NCBI RefSeq assembly: GCF_943788075.1
Contig: NZ_CALSOW010000006.1
Span: 1 to 64,000, forward strand
DNA: 64,000 nucleotides
Reading direction: 5' to 3'
Source: an uncultured Candidatus Pelagibacter sp.
GTDB lineage: Bacteria; Pseudomonadota; Alphaproteobacteria; Pelagibacterales; Pelagibacteraceae
Shown here: positions 34,216-43,300 of the stretch, piece after piece
Position numbering within the stretch: the first letter of the stretch is position 1
Layout of the letters: every line of letters starts with the position of its first letter
Position numbers and translations under genes: made by a program
The notes under the pieces: model-generated
Told to the model about the DNA's origin: nothing
Seen by the model: only the letters and a program-made list of their open reading frames with translations
Database searches by the model: none

Positions 34216-35168
34216 TGTCAGTATTATTAATAGCAGAGCATAACAATAAAGAGCTAAAATCGTTTACTTTAAATGCCGTAACAGCAGCTTCTCAAATTGA
34301 TAGTGACGTTCATGCATTAGTTATTGGAAACAATTGTGGGGATGCTGCAAAGGCTGCATCAGAACTTCCTTTGGTTAAAAAAGTAATCACAGTTGAAGCT
34401 ACTTATTATGAAAATTTTTTAGCAGAAAATTTTGCTCCAGTTATTGTTAAGCTTGCAGATAATTATTCACATATAGTTTGTTCAGCAAATACATTTGGTA
34501 AAAATTTAATGCCAAGAATAGCTGCTAAATTAGATACGTCACAAGTTAGTGATATTATTAAAGTAGAGTCAGCGGATACTTTTGTAAGACCTATTTATGC
34601 AGGAAATGCTTTTGCAACCGTTAAAAGTTCTGATGCAAAAAAATGTATTACTATTAGACCAACTTCTTTTGATCCTTGTGAAAGTACAGGGGGATCAGCA
34701 CCAATTGAAACTGCTGAAGCAGGAGAAGAATTTTCGTTAACAAAATTTGTTAAACGAGAAGAAGTTAAATCAGATAGACCTGAGCTTGGAACTGCAAGAA
34801 TAGTAGTGTCAGGTGGAAGAGGGATGCAAAGTGGAGATAATTTTAAATTAATTACTTCTATTGCAGATAAATTGAATGCAGCAATAGGAGCTTCAAGAGC
34901 AGCGGTTGATGCAGGATATATTAGTAATGACCACCAAGTTGGACAAACAGGTAAAGTAGTTGTGCCAGATTTATATATTGCGGTTGGAATTTCAGGAGCT
35001 ATTCAGCATTTAGCAGGTATGAAAGAAAGTAAAGTAATAGTTGCAATTAATAAAGATGGTGAAGCACCAATTTTCAGTGTTGCAGATTATGGTTTAGAAG
35101 CAGATCTATTTGAAGCTTTGCCACAGTTCTTAGAAGAACTGAACAAATTAAACACTATACAAAAATAA
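34215..35168 (+). CDS. etfA: electron transfer flavoprotein alpha subunit
   Basis: A 317-aa FAD-binding subunit of ETF. The C-terminal FAD domain is clear: RIVVSGGRGMQSGDNFKLI, GASRAAVDAGYISNDHQVGQ, YIAVGISGAIQHLAGMKES and INKDGEAPIFSVADYGL. Together with etfB it carries electrons from the DMGDH-like dehydrogenases to the ETF-QO encoded next. Confidence 0.97.
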   Translation: MSVLLIAEHNNKELKSFTLNAVTAASQIDSDVHALVIGNNCGDAAKAASELPLVKKVITVEATYYENFLAENFAPVIVKLADNYSHIVCSANTFGKNLMPRIAAKLDTSQVSDIIKVESADTFVRPIYAGNAFATVKSSDAKKCITIRPTSFDPCESTGGSAPIETAEAGEEFSLTKFVKREEVKSDRPELGTARIVVSGGRGMQSGDNFKLITSIADKLNAAIGASRAAVDAGYISNDHQVGQTGKVVVPDLYIAVGISGAIQHLAGMKESKVIVAINKDGEAPIFSVADYGLEADLFEALPQFLEELNKLNTIQK

Positions 35169-35190
35169 TTCTTAAAGATAAAAATATCCT

Positions 35191-36810
35191 ATGGGTAGAG
35201 AGTCGATGGAGTATGATGTTGTAATAATTGGAGGTGGTCCTTCTGGATTATCTACAGCAATTAAACTCAAACAACTTGATGCAAACTTAAATGTTTGTTT
35301 ATTAGAAAAAGCCTCAGAAATTGGTGCTCATATTTTAAGTGGGAATGTTTTTGAAACACGAGCATTAGATGAACTTTTACCGAATTGGAAAGAGCTTAAC
35401 TCCCCAATTAAAACAAAGGTTTCAAAAGAAAAATTTTTATTTTTAGGTAAAACCAAATCTTTAAGTTGGCCAACATGGTTACTTCCTAAGGTTCAACAAA
35501 ATCATAACAATTATATAATTAGTTTAGCAAATTTATGTAGATGGCTAGCAGAACAAGCTGAAGCCTTGGGTGTTGAAATATTTCCAGGATTTCCTGCAAG
35601 TGAAATTTTATATAACGAAGATGGATCGGTAAAGGGTGTTGCCACACAAGATATGGGTATTGATAAAGATGGAAATCAAAAAGATAGTTTTGAGCCTGGG
35701 ATTGAATTATTAGGAAAAGTAACTGTATTTGCAGAAGGTTGTAGAGGCCACTTAGGAAAACAATTAATTGAAAAATTTAATCTCTCAAAGGATAAAGACC
35801 CTCAACAGTATGGAATTGGTTTTAAAGAAATTTGGGAAATAGAGGACAAAAATCATGAAGAAGGAATGGTAATGCATACTGCGGGATGGCCATTAGATAA
35901 TAATACTTATGGAGGTAGTTTCATATATCATGCTGAAAATAAGCAAGTGTTTTTAGGATATGTTATTGGTTTAGATTATAAAAACCCACATCTTTCTCCG
36001 TACGATGAGTTCCAAAGATTTAAAACCCATCCAGCAATTAAAAAAATTATTGAAGGTGGAAAGAGGATTTCCTATGGAGCACGAGCATTAATTGAAGGAG
36101 GTCTTCAAAGTTTACCTCAAATGTTTATGCCTGGGGCATTACTAGTTGGTTGTGATGCGGGAACATTAAATATGCCAAAAATTAAAGGCTCTCATACAGC
36201 AATGAAAAGTGGAATGATTGCTGCAGAAGTAATAATTAAAAATATTAAAGAAAAAAAAAGCTTATCCATTTATGAAGAAAAATTTAAAAAGAGCTGGGTT
36301 TATGAAGAGCTTCATGCGGCTCGTAATGTAAAACCTAGTTTTAGCTGGGGTTTATTACTTGGAATAATATTTACTGGAATTGATCAAATTTTATTTAAAG
36401 GAAAATTACCTTTTACTTTAAAACATAAGCATGCTGATCATGAAACTTTAAGACCTGCAAATAAGATGCCTAAAATAGAATATCCAAAATATGATAATAT
36501 TATTACTTTTGATAAAACAAGCTCTGTTTATCTAACCGGTACAAATCACGCTGACAATCAACCTGTTCACTTAAAACTTAAAGATCCTAATTTACCAATA
36601 AGTTACACTTTAGAAAAATTTGATGAACCTGCTCAAAGATATTGTCCAGCAGGTGTTTACGAAGTTCAAAAAGAAAATGATATAAACAAATTTGTAATTA
36701 ATTCTCAAAATTGTATTCACTGCAAAACTTGTGATATTAAAGAGCCTTCACAAAATATTACTTGGGTAACTCCGGAAGGTAGTGGTGGACCTAAATATGG
36801 AAATATGTAA
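35191..36810 (+). CDS. electron transfer flavoprotein-ubiquinone oxidoreductase
   Basis: A 539-aa membrane-associated flavoprotein (ETF dehydrogenase). It has an N-terminal FAD fold (YDVVIIGGGPSGLSTAIKL) and GARALIEGGLQSLPQMFMPG in the central quinone/FAD region. The C-terminal [4Fe-4S] cluster motif is CPAGVYEV with NCIHCKTCDIKEPSQNI. It oxidises reduced ETF and reduces ubiquinone. It starts at ATG 35191; ATG 35206 is also possible. It ends the plus-strand operon beginning at 31037; the next gene converges with a 1-base gap. Confidence 0.97.
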   Translation: MGRESMEYDVVIIGGGPSGLSTAIKLKQLDANLNVCLLEKASEIGAHILSGNVFETRALDELLPNWKELNSPIKTKVSKEKFLFLGKTKSLSWPTWLLPKVQQNHNNYIISLANLCRWLAEQAEALGVEIFPGFPASEILYNEDGSVKGVATQDMGIDKDGNQKDSFEPGIELLGKVTVFAEGCRGHLGKQLIEKFNLSKDKDPQQYGIGFKEIWEIEDKNHEEGMVMHTAGWPLDNNTYGGSFIYHAENKQVFLGYVIGLDYKNPHLSPYDEFQRFKTHPAIKKIIEGGKRISYGARALIEGGLQSLPQMFMPGALLVGCDAGTLNMPKIKGSHTAMKSGMIAAEVIIKNIKEKKSLSIYEEKFKKSWVYEELHAARNVKPSFSWGLLLGIIFTGIDQILFKGKLPFTLKHKHADHETLRPANKMPKIEYPKYDNIITFDKTSSVYLTGTNHADNQPVHLKLKDPNLPISYTLEKFDEPAQRYCPAGVYEVQKENDINKFVINSQNCIHCKTCDIKEPSQNITWVTPEGSGGPKYGNM

Positions 36811-36811
36811 T

Positions 36812-37186
36812 TTAAGATAAATCTATTGCAAACTTTTTTAAAGTTTCAATAGGTACGTGTTTTAAAGTATTTTTATGAGTTCTCTTTAAAAATATCGGAC
36901 ATCCTTTACCAGCTTCAACTGCTTTTGCGTACCAGCTTGCACAAACACACCATCCATCTCCATCTTTTAAACCAGGAAATCCAAATTCTGGATGTGGTGT
37001 AATTAAATCATTACCCGCAACCTTTAACCATTCTAAAAATTCAGTTGTAACTTTTGCACAAACAGTATGAATACCATGATCATTTTCATCGGTGTTGCAA
37101 CAACCATCACGGTACCAACCTGTTAAAGGATTATTTGAACACTCTTCTAGATCTTCACCTAGAACATTTTTTTGTTTTTCACTCAT
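36812..37186 (-). CDS. DUF2237 family protein
   Basis: A 124-aa cytoplasmic protein with the DUF2237 pattern. It starts NVLGEDLEECSNNPLTGWYR with DGCCNTDENDHGIHTVCAKV, has FLEWLKVAGNDLITPHPEFG, and then LKDGDGWCVCASWYAKAVEA. Conserved cysteines and acidic residues suggest metal binding, but the function is unknown. The start abuts the hisI stop on the same strand, so the two are co-transcribed. Confidence 0.9.
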   Translation of the reverse strand: MSEKQKNVLGEDLEECSNNPLTGWYRDGCCNTDENDHGIHTVCAKVTTEFLEWLKVAGNDLITPHPEFGFPGLKDGDGWCVCASWYAKAVEAGKGCPIFLKRTHKNTLKHVPIETLKKFAIDLS

Positions 37187-37654
37187 TTAGATTTTTGTTG
37201 GGTTAGGCTGACCTTTATAAACTTCTTCTGGATCAAATTTTTTTTCTTTTTCTAAAAATTCCATTTCTATTTTACGACCATTATCAATTGGTCCCATTGG
37301 AATAGATCTATAAAAACAAGACCTATATCCTACATGACAACTTGCACCATCACCTATATCAACAGTCATCCAAATTGAATCTTGATCATCATCAATTCTT
37401 AGTTCAGTTACTTTCTGAGTAAAACCACTAGTTTTACCTTTGTGCCAGATAGCTTTCCTAGATCTACTAAAATAATGTGCCTCTTTGGTTTCAATGGTTT
37501 TTTTAAAAGCTTCAACGTTCATATACCCATGCATTAATACGTCTTTTGTTTTAGAACACATGGTAATTACAGGGATTAACCCATCATTATCAAACTTAGG
37601 TGATAGAAGATTTCCCTCCTCAATTTCAACTACATTTTCTCTTTTTTTGAACAT
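37187..37654 (-). CDS. hisI: phosphoribosyl-AMP cyclohydrolase
   Basis: A 155-aa HisI, third step of histidine synthesis (opening of phosphoribosyl-AMP). Signature segments are VLMHGYMNVEAFKKTIET, HYFSRSRKAIWHKGKTSGFT and DGASCHVGYRSCFYRSI, the last with the two zinc-binding cysteines. The N terminus has about 25 additional residues before the core. Divergent from folE across a 76-base gap. Confidence 0.95.
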   Translation of the reverse strand: MFKKRENVVEIEEGNLLSPKFDNDGLIPVITMCSKTKDVLMHGYMNVEAFKKTIETKEAHYFSRSRKAIWHKGKTSGFTQKVTELRIDDDQDSIWMTVDIGDGASCHVGYRSCFYRSIPMGPIDNGRKIEMEFLEKEKKFDPEEVYKGQPNPTKI

Positions 37655-37730
37655 ATAGAGTGATTATGTAGCATATATATGAATATATTAAATATTTTAA
37701 AATTAAGTATTTACTATATAAAAAGGCGTT

Positions 37731-38348
37731 ATGAAATTAGTTAAAGACACAGATAATAAAACATTAGATGCAAGTAAAGTTTCTGACAAAGAAGCTGAAG
37801 AAGCATTTAAAACTATTTTAACTTGGTTGGGAGAAGATCCTAACAGAGAAGGTTTATTAGAAACTCCTAAAAGAGTTATGAAAGCATATAAAGAATATTT
37901 TGCAGGCTATAAAATTGATCCAAGTAAAATTTTAGATAAAACTTTTGGAGATGTAGATGGTTATGATGACATGGTCATACAAAAAAACATTTCTATCCAA
38001 AGTCATTGTGAACATCACATGGCACCAATTATAGGTAAAGCTCATGTAGCATATATTCCAAAAGAAAGAGTTGTTGGATTAAGTAAACTTGCTAGAGTTG
38101 TGGAAGTATTTTCAAAAAGGTTACAAACACAAGAAAGACTAACAATGCAAGTTGCTAAGACATTAATGGAATCATTAGACGCAAAAGGTGTAGCTGTAAC
38201 GATTGACTCAACTCACCAATGTATGACAATGAGAGGAATTAAAAAAGAACAAGCTTCGACTGTTACAAACTACTATTTAGGACAATTTAAAGAAGATCTA
38301 AGTTTTCAAAATAGATATTTAAGATTCATAAGTATCACAAAAGATTAA
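37731..38348 (+). CDS. folE: GTP cyclohydrolase I
   Basis: A 205-aa enzyme making dihydroneopterin triphosphate from GTP, the entry to tetrahydrofolate synthesis. Zinc and active-site residues are visible in SIQSHCEHHMAPIIGKAHVA (Cys and His) and in STHQCMTMRGIKK (second Cys). TPKRVMKAYKEYFAGY is the usual N-terminal signature. A folate supply gene is fitting in a genome rich in THF-dependent demethylases. It is one base from the next gene. Confidence 0.97.
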   Translation: MKLVKDTDNKTLDASKVSDKEAEEAFKTILTWLGEDPNREGLLETPKRVMKAYKEYFAGYKIDPSKILDKTFGDVDGYDDMVIQKNISIQSHCEHHMAPIIGKAHVAYIPKERVVGLSKLARVVEVFSKRLQTQERLTMQVAKTLMESLDAKGVAVTIDSTHQCMTMRGIKKEQASTVTNYYLGQFKEDLSFQNRYLRFISITKD

Positions 38349-38349
38349 A

Positions 38350-39351
38350 GTGTCAGATCAATTCAAAGCATTAATTATCAATCAAGAAGGTGATAATTTT
38401 ACTAGAGAAGTAAAGTCTGTAGATAAAAGTTTTTTAAAACATGGCGATGTAACTATTAAAGTAGATTATTCAGATCTAAATTTTAAAGATGGAATGATTC
38501 TAAAGAATGGTGGAAGATTAGTTAAAGAATTTCCACATATCCCAGGTATAGATTTTTCAGGTACAGTTATAGAAAGTGAAAATTCAAAATTTAAAGAAGG
38601 TGACGAGGTAATTCTAACCGGCTTTAGAGTTGGGGAAGTTTTCTTTGGGGGATACTCACAAATAGCAAAAGTTAATGCAGATTTTTTAGTTAAAAAACCA
38701 AAAGATCTTACAAGCAAACAAGCAATGATATTAGGTACTGCTGGCTTTACTTCTTTAATGAGTGCTTTTGCAATTCAAGCAAGAGAAAGTATTTTATTAG
38801 GTGAAAAAGTTAATGATGTTTTAGTCACCGGTGCTACTGGTGGAGTAGGAAGTGTTGCGGTTATGGCATTAACTAAACTAGGTTACAATGTAACCGCTGT
38901 TACAGGAAAAGATTCTAAAGCTGATTACTTAAAATCATTAGGTGCTAAAACTGTTGTAAATAGGTCTGAATTTGACAAAGACCCAAGGTTAATTGATAAA
39001 GGTTTGTGGGACGGTGTTGTTGATACTGTGGGTGGAAAAATTTTAGCAAACGCAATAGTTCAAACAAAACCGAGTGGTATTATTGCAGTTTGTGGGAATG
39101 CAAATAATAATGAATTAAATACAAGTGTTATACCTTTTATGTTGAGAGGAATTAAACTTTGGGGAATGGACTCTGCAAATTGTAGTATTAAAAGAAGAGA
39201 ATTTATATGGTCAGAAGCTTCAAAATTAATTGATTTTGATTTACTCGAAAAATCAATTTTAACAGTTAGTTTAGAAGAATTAATAGAAACTTATCCAAAA
39301 ATTTTAAAAGGTGAAATTTCTGGCAGAGTTATAGTTGATTTAAATAAATAA
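38350..39351 (+). CDS. medium-chain reductase of the YhdH/AcuI (acrylyl-CoA reductase) type
   Basis: A 333-aa zinc-free MDR oxidoreductase beginning at GTG 38350. The N-terminal DGMILKNGGRLVKEFPHIPG, then IDFSGTV, is the YhdH/AcuI signature. VTGATGGVGSVAVMALTKLG is the NADPH-binding loop, and RGIKLWGMDSANCSIKRRE is also typical. AcuI reduces acryloyl-CoA to propionyl-CoA and protects cells that degrade DMSP, which SAR11 does; the exact substrate here is inferred. It sits between folE and a LysR gene with one-base spacing or overlap. Confidence 0.88.
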   Translation: MSDQFKALIINQEGDNFTREVKSVDKSFLKHGDVTIKVDYSDLNFKDGMILKNGGRLVKEFPHIPGIDFSGTVIESENSKFKEGDEVILTGFRVGEVFFGGYSQIAKVNADFLVKKPKDLTSKQAMILGTAGFTSLMSAFAIQARESILLGEKVNDVLVTGATGGVGSVAVMALTKLGYNVTAVTGKDSKADYLKSLGAKTVVNRSEFDKDPRLIDKGLWDGVVDTVGGKILANAIVQTKPSGIIAVCGNANNNELNTSVIPFMLRGIKLWGMDSANCSIKRREFIWSEASKLIDFDLLEKSILTVSLEELIETYPKILKGEISGRVIVDLNK

Positions 39352-40238
39352 TGGATTGGGATAAATTAAAAATTTTTCATGCAGTAGCTGAAGCAGGCAG
39401 TTTTACTAATGCAACAGTCAATCTAAATCTAAGCCAATCTGCTATTAGTCGGCAAATTCAAGCACTAGAACAAGATTTAAAAGTTCAACTTTTTGAAAGA
39501 CATGCAAGAGGTTTAACTCTTACAGAGAATGGAGAATATGTATTTAAAACAGCTCATGAAGTTATTGCTAAATTAAAAGAAGTAGAAACATCTTTAGGTG
39601 ATCAAAAAAATAAACCAACTGGAAAATTAACAATCACAACGGTTAGAAGTTTTGGTACACACTGGTTAACACCTAGAATTCAAGAGTTTATGAGATTAAA
39701 TTCTGAAATAGAAATTGAATTAGTATTTGATGACAAAGAATTAGATTTAAGTACTAGACAAGCTGATATTGGTATTTTTATGAGAAGACCAAAACAATTA
39801 AATTATATTCAAAAAAAATTAGTTGATATTAAATATTATGTTTATGGATCTAATAAGTATTTAGAAAAATTTGGAATGCCAAAAACGATTGCTGATTTAA
39901 ATAAACATAATTTTATTTCTTTTGGAAAAGGTGCTCCTTCTCCAGTTTATAATCCAGATTGGGCATTAAAACTTGGAATGCATGATGGTAAAAAAAGAAA
40001 AACTGTTATGAAAGTAAATAGTGTTATGGGTTTGCTTTTAGCTGTGGAGTCTGGGGTGGGGCTTGCTGCACTACCTGAGTACTTAGTATCTAATTCATCT
40101 AACGTTATTAAAGTTTTACCTAAATCAGAAGGTCCAATTACTGAGGCGCATTTTGTGTATCCTCAATCACTTAAAAATACTGCAAGAGTTCAAGCTTTCA
40201 GAAACTTCTTGTTCAGTAAAATTGGTGACTGGAAATAA
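39351..40238 (+). CDS. LysR-family transcriptional regulator
   Basis: A 295-aa LTTR. The N-terminal winged helix (FHAVAEAGSFTNATVNLNLS, then QSAISRQIQALEQDLKVQLF) is followed by a periplasmic-binding-like effector domain (GKLTITTVRSFGTHWLTPRI; VESGVGLAALPEYLVSN). The start overlaps the stop of the AcuI-like gene by one base, so it is transcribed with folE and acuI rather than divergently, which is unusual for LysR genes. Target and effector are unknown. Confidence 0.95.
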   Translation: MDWDKLKIFHAVAEAGSFTNATVNLNLSQSAISRQIQALEQDLKVQLFERHARGLTLTENGEYVFKTAHEVIAKLKEVETSLGDQKNKPTGKLTITTVRSFGTHWLTPRIQEFMRLNSEIEIELVFDDKELDLSTRQADIGIFMRRPKQLNYIQKKLVDIKYYVYGSNKYLEKFGMPKTIADLNKHNFISFGKGAPSPVYNPDWALKLGMHDGKKRKTVMKVNSVMGLLLAVESGVGLAALPEYLVSNSSNVIKVLPKSEGPITEAHFVYPQSLKNTARVQAFRNFLFSKIGDWK

Positions 40239-40304
40239 AGTTTTCCAATCTAACTAAGTCAACATCACAGATACTTAAAAAGGCTTTACAACTGCGACAA
40301 TATA

Positions 40305-40341
40305 TGCGATTGATAATCATTCGCAATGAGAATAATTCTCA
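40305..40341 (+). promoter_or_regulatory. two adjacent palindromes, probable Fur-type iron operator
   Basis: The first palindrome, 40305-40325, has arms TGCGAtTGAT and ATCAtTCGCA around one A, with only one mismatched pair. The second, 40327-40341, is TGAGAATAATTCTCA, perfect around its central A. They are separated by one base and lie 35 bases upstream of the ferric-binding protein start. The TGATAATCATT and GAGAATAATTCTC cores resemble classical Fur boxes. Confidence 0.75.
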
Positions 40342-40375
40342 GTCGCAAATCAATAAGGGTAAGGAAAAGGATAAA

Positions 40376-41395
40376 ATGAAAAAAATAACTATATTGGCAA
40401 TGTTTTTAACATTCTTTACCAATTTAAGTTTTGCAGCTGAAGTAAATGTATTTAGCGCAAGACATTACGATTCAGACATTCAACTTTATAAAAAATTTAC
40501 TGAAAAAACAGGCATTAAAGTAAACGTTGTATCGGGAAAAGATAAAGCTTTACAAAAAAGAATAACAGAAGAGGGCGCGGACTCTAAAGCAGACATTTAT
40601 ATTACAGCAGATGCAGGAAGATTAGGTGCATTTGATGCTAAAGGAATGTTTCAAAATTCAATGACTTCAACTATCAAGGCCGCTGTTCCAAAAAACTTTA
40701 GATCAAAAAACTGGACTGGAATAGCTAAGAGAGCAAGAATTATGTATTACTCACCAGAAAGAGTTAATGCAAATGAGTTAAATGGAATGACTTACGAAGG
40801 TCTTGCCGACCCTAAATGGAAAGGCAGAGTTGTTATAAGAAAATCCAATAATATTTATAATCAATCACTTGTTGCTTCATTGGTTAAACATAATGGAAAA
40901 AAAGCTACTTGTGAGTGGTCAAAAGGTGTTGTTGCTAATATGGCGAGAGACTCAAAAGGAAATGACAGAGCTCAAATATTAGCAGTTGCAGCAGGGGAAG
41001 CTGATTTAGCTGTAGCTAATACTTATTACTTGGCATTAATGTTGTCTGGAAAAAAAGGAGCAGAACAACAAGCGGCTGCTAAAAAAGTATTACCATTTTT
41101 TCCAAATCAAGGTGATAGAGGAACTCATATGAATATTAGCGGAGGTGGAGTTTTAAAAAATTCACCAAATCCAGAAAATGCAAAAAAACTTCTTGAGTTT
41201 TTATTAACTAAAGAAGCGCAAGAGCATATTGTGAATAATACATTTGAGTATCCAATGATTGAAGGTATTGAGCCGCATGATTTAGTTAAACAGATGGGTC
41301 TTGGATTTAAACAAGATTTGAATACTAAAGTTATTAATTACGGAAAAAATCAAGCAATAGCGTTGGAGTGTATGCTAGCTGCTAAGTGGAAGTAA
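40376..41395 (+). CDS. ferric iron ABC transporter substrate-binding protein
   Basis: A 339-aa periplasmic protein of the FbpA/FutA/IdiA family. It starts at ATG 40376 with a signal peptide (ILAMFLTFFTNLSFA). VNVFSARHYDSDIQLYKKFT opens the mature fold. DLAVANTYYLALML contains the paired tyrosines that bind Fe(III), and NISGGGVLKNSPNPENAKK is also a family segment. The in-frame start at 40304 lies inside the operator and is rejected. Expression is probably iron-repressed through the palindromes upstream. Confidence 0.93.
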   Translation: MKKITILAMFLTFFTNLSFAAEVNVFSARHYDSDIQLYKKFTEKTGIKVNVVSGKDKALQKRITEEGADSKADIYITADAGRLGAFDAKGMFQNSMTSTIKAAVPKNFRSKNWTGIAKRARIMYYSPERVNANELNGMTYEGLADPKWKGRVVIRKSNNIYNQSLVASLVKHNGKKATCEWSKGVVANMARDSKGNDRAQILAVAAGEADLAVANTYYLALMLSGKKGAEQQAAAKKVLPFFPNQGDRGTHMNISGGGVLKNSPNPENAKKLLEFLLTKEAQEHIVNNTFEYPMIEGIEPHDLVKQMGLGFKQDLNTKVINYGKNQAIALECMLAAKWK

Positions 41396-41401
41396 TTAAT
41401 A

Positions 41402-41596
41402 ATGAAAAAAAATTTATTTAATTTTGATAACAATAATTCTTCTAATGCAAGTGGTTCACAAGTGGGTCAGATAACATGTGAACCATGTGCAAATGAATGT
41501 AAAAAAATTGAAATTAAAATAAATAATAGAAAATTATCTGATATTAAAAACGAAGAGATTGATCGTCTCATAAGTGTTTTTAACGAAGTGGATTAA
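41402..41596 (+). CDS. small Cys-containing protein between iron-transport genes
   Basis: A 64-aa cytoplasmic-looking protein (no signal peptide) with ITCEPCANECKK, three closely spaced cysteines, and an acidic C terminus. It starts 6 bases after the ferric-binding protein and is followed by a long hairpin before the permease gene. The location suggests an accessory or iron-sensing role, but nothing more can be said. Confidence 0.6.
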   Translation: MKKNLFNFDNNNSSNASGSQVGQITCEPCANECKKIEIKINNRKLSDIKNEEIDRLISVFNEVD

Positions 41597-41607
41597 TTTT
41601 CAAAAAA

Positions 41608-41655
41608 AGTGAACATAATTTAATAGTCTTTACCCTTCTATTAATTATGTTCACT
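41608..41655 (+). promoter_or_regulatory. long intercistronic hairpin in the iron-transport operon
   Basis: The 5' arm 41608-41626 (AGTGAACATAATTTAATAG) pairs with the 3' arm 41638-41655 (CTATTAATTATGTTCACT), one base bulged, 18 paired bases, 11-base loop. There is no U-run after it. It lies between the abundant binding-protein gene and the permease gene, a place where such stems usually protect upstream mRNA. Confidence 0.7.
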
Positions 41656-41673
41656 AAATAACAAAGGGTAAAT

Positions 41674-43293
41674 GTGTATTTAAAAAAAATAAATATTTGG
41701 TATTTAAGTTCTTTTTTAATTTCAGTTGCTGTAGCAATACCAATTGTTACTGTATTTTCTAGCTTTTTTGATAGCACTGGTGAATATTCTTCTATTATCA
41801 AGAATACATTTCTTTACGATTATATATTTAATTCTTTAACTCTTTTGTCTGGGGTATTATTTTTAACTTTTATAATTGGAGTATCGAGTGCTTACTTAGT
41901 TTCCTTTTATAAGTTTACAGGATCAAATTTTTTTAAATGGGCATTAATCCTATCTTTTGCAGTGCCAGCTTACATTTACGCTTATTCATTAACAGCTTTT
42001 TTTGAAAATTATGGAACAGCCTTTTCAATTTTAAAAAATCTATTTGGAGATGGTGATTATAACTCCCAAATACCAAAGTTTGATGGAATGTTTGGAGCGA
42101 TAGTTGCAATTTCGTTTTCATTATTTGGGTATGTCTATGTGCTAACACGAGCTTCTTTCCACTATCAATCTCAAAATTTAATAGAACTTGGAAGAAATCT
42201 TGGTTTTAGTAAACAAAAATCATTTTTTAAAATAATTTTACCCTCTGCAAGACCTGCGATAGTTGCCGGATTATCACTTGTTGCAATGGAAACTTTATCT
42301 GATTTTGGTGCAGTATCATTCTTTGGAATATCCACTCTAACTACTGGAATTTATAATGCTTGGATTTCATTTGACGATCTTGCTTTAGCAAATCAGCTAT
42401 CTTTTTATCTGTTAATTTTTATACTTGGATTGTTTGTATTGGAAAATCTATCTAGAAGAAAAGCTCAATATCATTCTCCAACCAAAGGGGGATTTAAAAA
42501 GAAATCATTAACTACTTTAAGAGGTTATAAATCTTTATTAGCTTTTTCTTTTTGTTTTTTAATTTTTTTCGTAAGTTTTTTATTTCCTGTTCTTCAAATG
42601 CTTTACTGGACAATTATTTTTCCAAAGCATTTAATTGATTTAGATCTAATTAATTTATTTTCCAATACGATAATCTTAGTTTTATTATCAAGTATTGTTT
42701 TAATTAGTTTTGCCTTTATTTCTAATTATGGAAATAGATTGTCTAAAAGTAAATTTTTAGAAATCTTAACTACTTTTTCAATATCAGGTTATGCTATTCC
42801 TGGGATCATTTTAGCTGTAGCATTTATTACTTTTATCTCTTGGTTTGATAAAAACATTATTAGTTTCTTCGATCTAAAAAATATAAAATCAATTTTTATT
42901 GGATCCATTTTAGGTCTGGTTATAGTTTATTTTATAAGGTTTTATTCACTTGCAAATAATGGAATTAAATCAGGTTATTTAAAAATAAGTTATTCAATTG
43001 ATGAAAGTGCTTATTTACTTGGTTACTCAAAATTCAAAACTTTTAAGAATATTCATATACCTTATTTAAAAAACTCTATTCTATTGATTGGCATTTTGAT
43101 CTCTATCGAAATTATTAAAGAGTTACCCATAACATTAATAATGAGACCGTTTAATTTTGAAACTTTTGCAACTCAAGCCTATATTTATGCTTCTCAAGAT
43201 TTATTAGAAGCTGCTGCAGCTCCCTCGTTATTTCTTATTCTTATTGCAAGTTTCTTTATTTTAATTACATCTAGATATATTCTTAAGGATTAA
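41674..43293 (+). CDS. ferric iron ABC transporter permease
   Basis: A 539-aa inner-membrane protein with about twelve helices forming two fused permease domains, as in FbpB-type iron transporters. EAA loops are visible at ELGRNLGFSKQKSFFKIILP (first half) and YLLGYSKFKTFKNIHIPYL (second half). The GTG start at 41674 is preceded by AAAGGGT as a ribosome-binding site. The ATPase gene follows after 7 bases. Confidence 0.94.
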   Translation: MYLKKINIWYLSSFLISVAVAIPIVTVFSSFFDSTGEYSSIIKNTFLYDYIFNSLTLLSGVLFLTFIIGVSSAYLVSFYKFTGSNFFKWALILSFAVPAYIYAYSLTAFFENYGTAFSILKNLFGDGDYNSQIPKFDGMFGAIVAISFSLFGYVYVLTRASFHYQSQNLIELGRNLGFSKQKSFFKIILPSARPAIVAGLSLVAMETLSDFGAVSFFGISTLTTGIYNAWISFDDLALANQLSFYLLIFILGLFVLENLSRRKAQYHSPTKGGFKKKSLTTLRGYKSLLAFSFCFLIFFVSFLFPVLQMLYWTIIFPKHLIDLDLINLFSNTIILVLLSSIVLISFAFISNYGNRLSKSKFLEILTTFSISGYAIPGIILAVAFITFISWFDKNIISFFDLKNIKSIFIGSILGLVIVYFIRFYSLANNGIKSGYLKISYSIDESAYLLGYSKFKTFKNIHIPYLKNSILLIGILISIEIIKELPITLIMRPFNFETFATQAYIYASQDLLEAAAAPSLFLILIASFFILITSRYILKD

Positions 43294-43300
43294 TTGATTT

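Noticed and set aside
40304..40375. Extended N terminus of the ferric-binding protein from 40304
   Set aside because: It would run through the palindromic operator and place 24 charged residues before a good signal peptide; ATG 40376 is far better.
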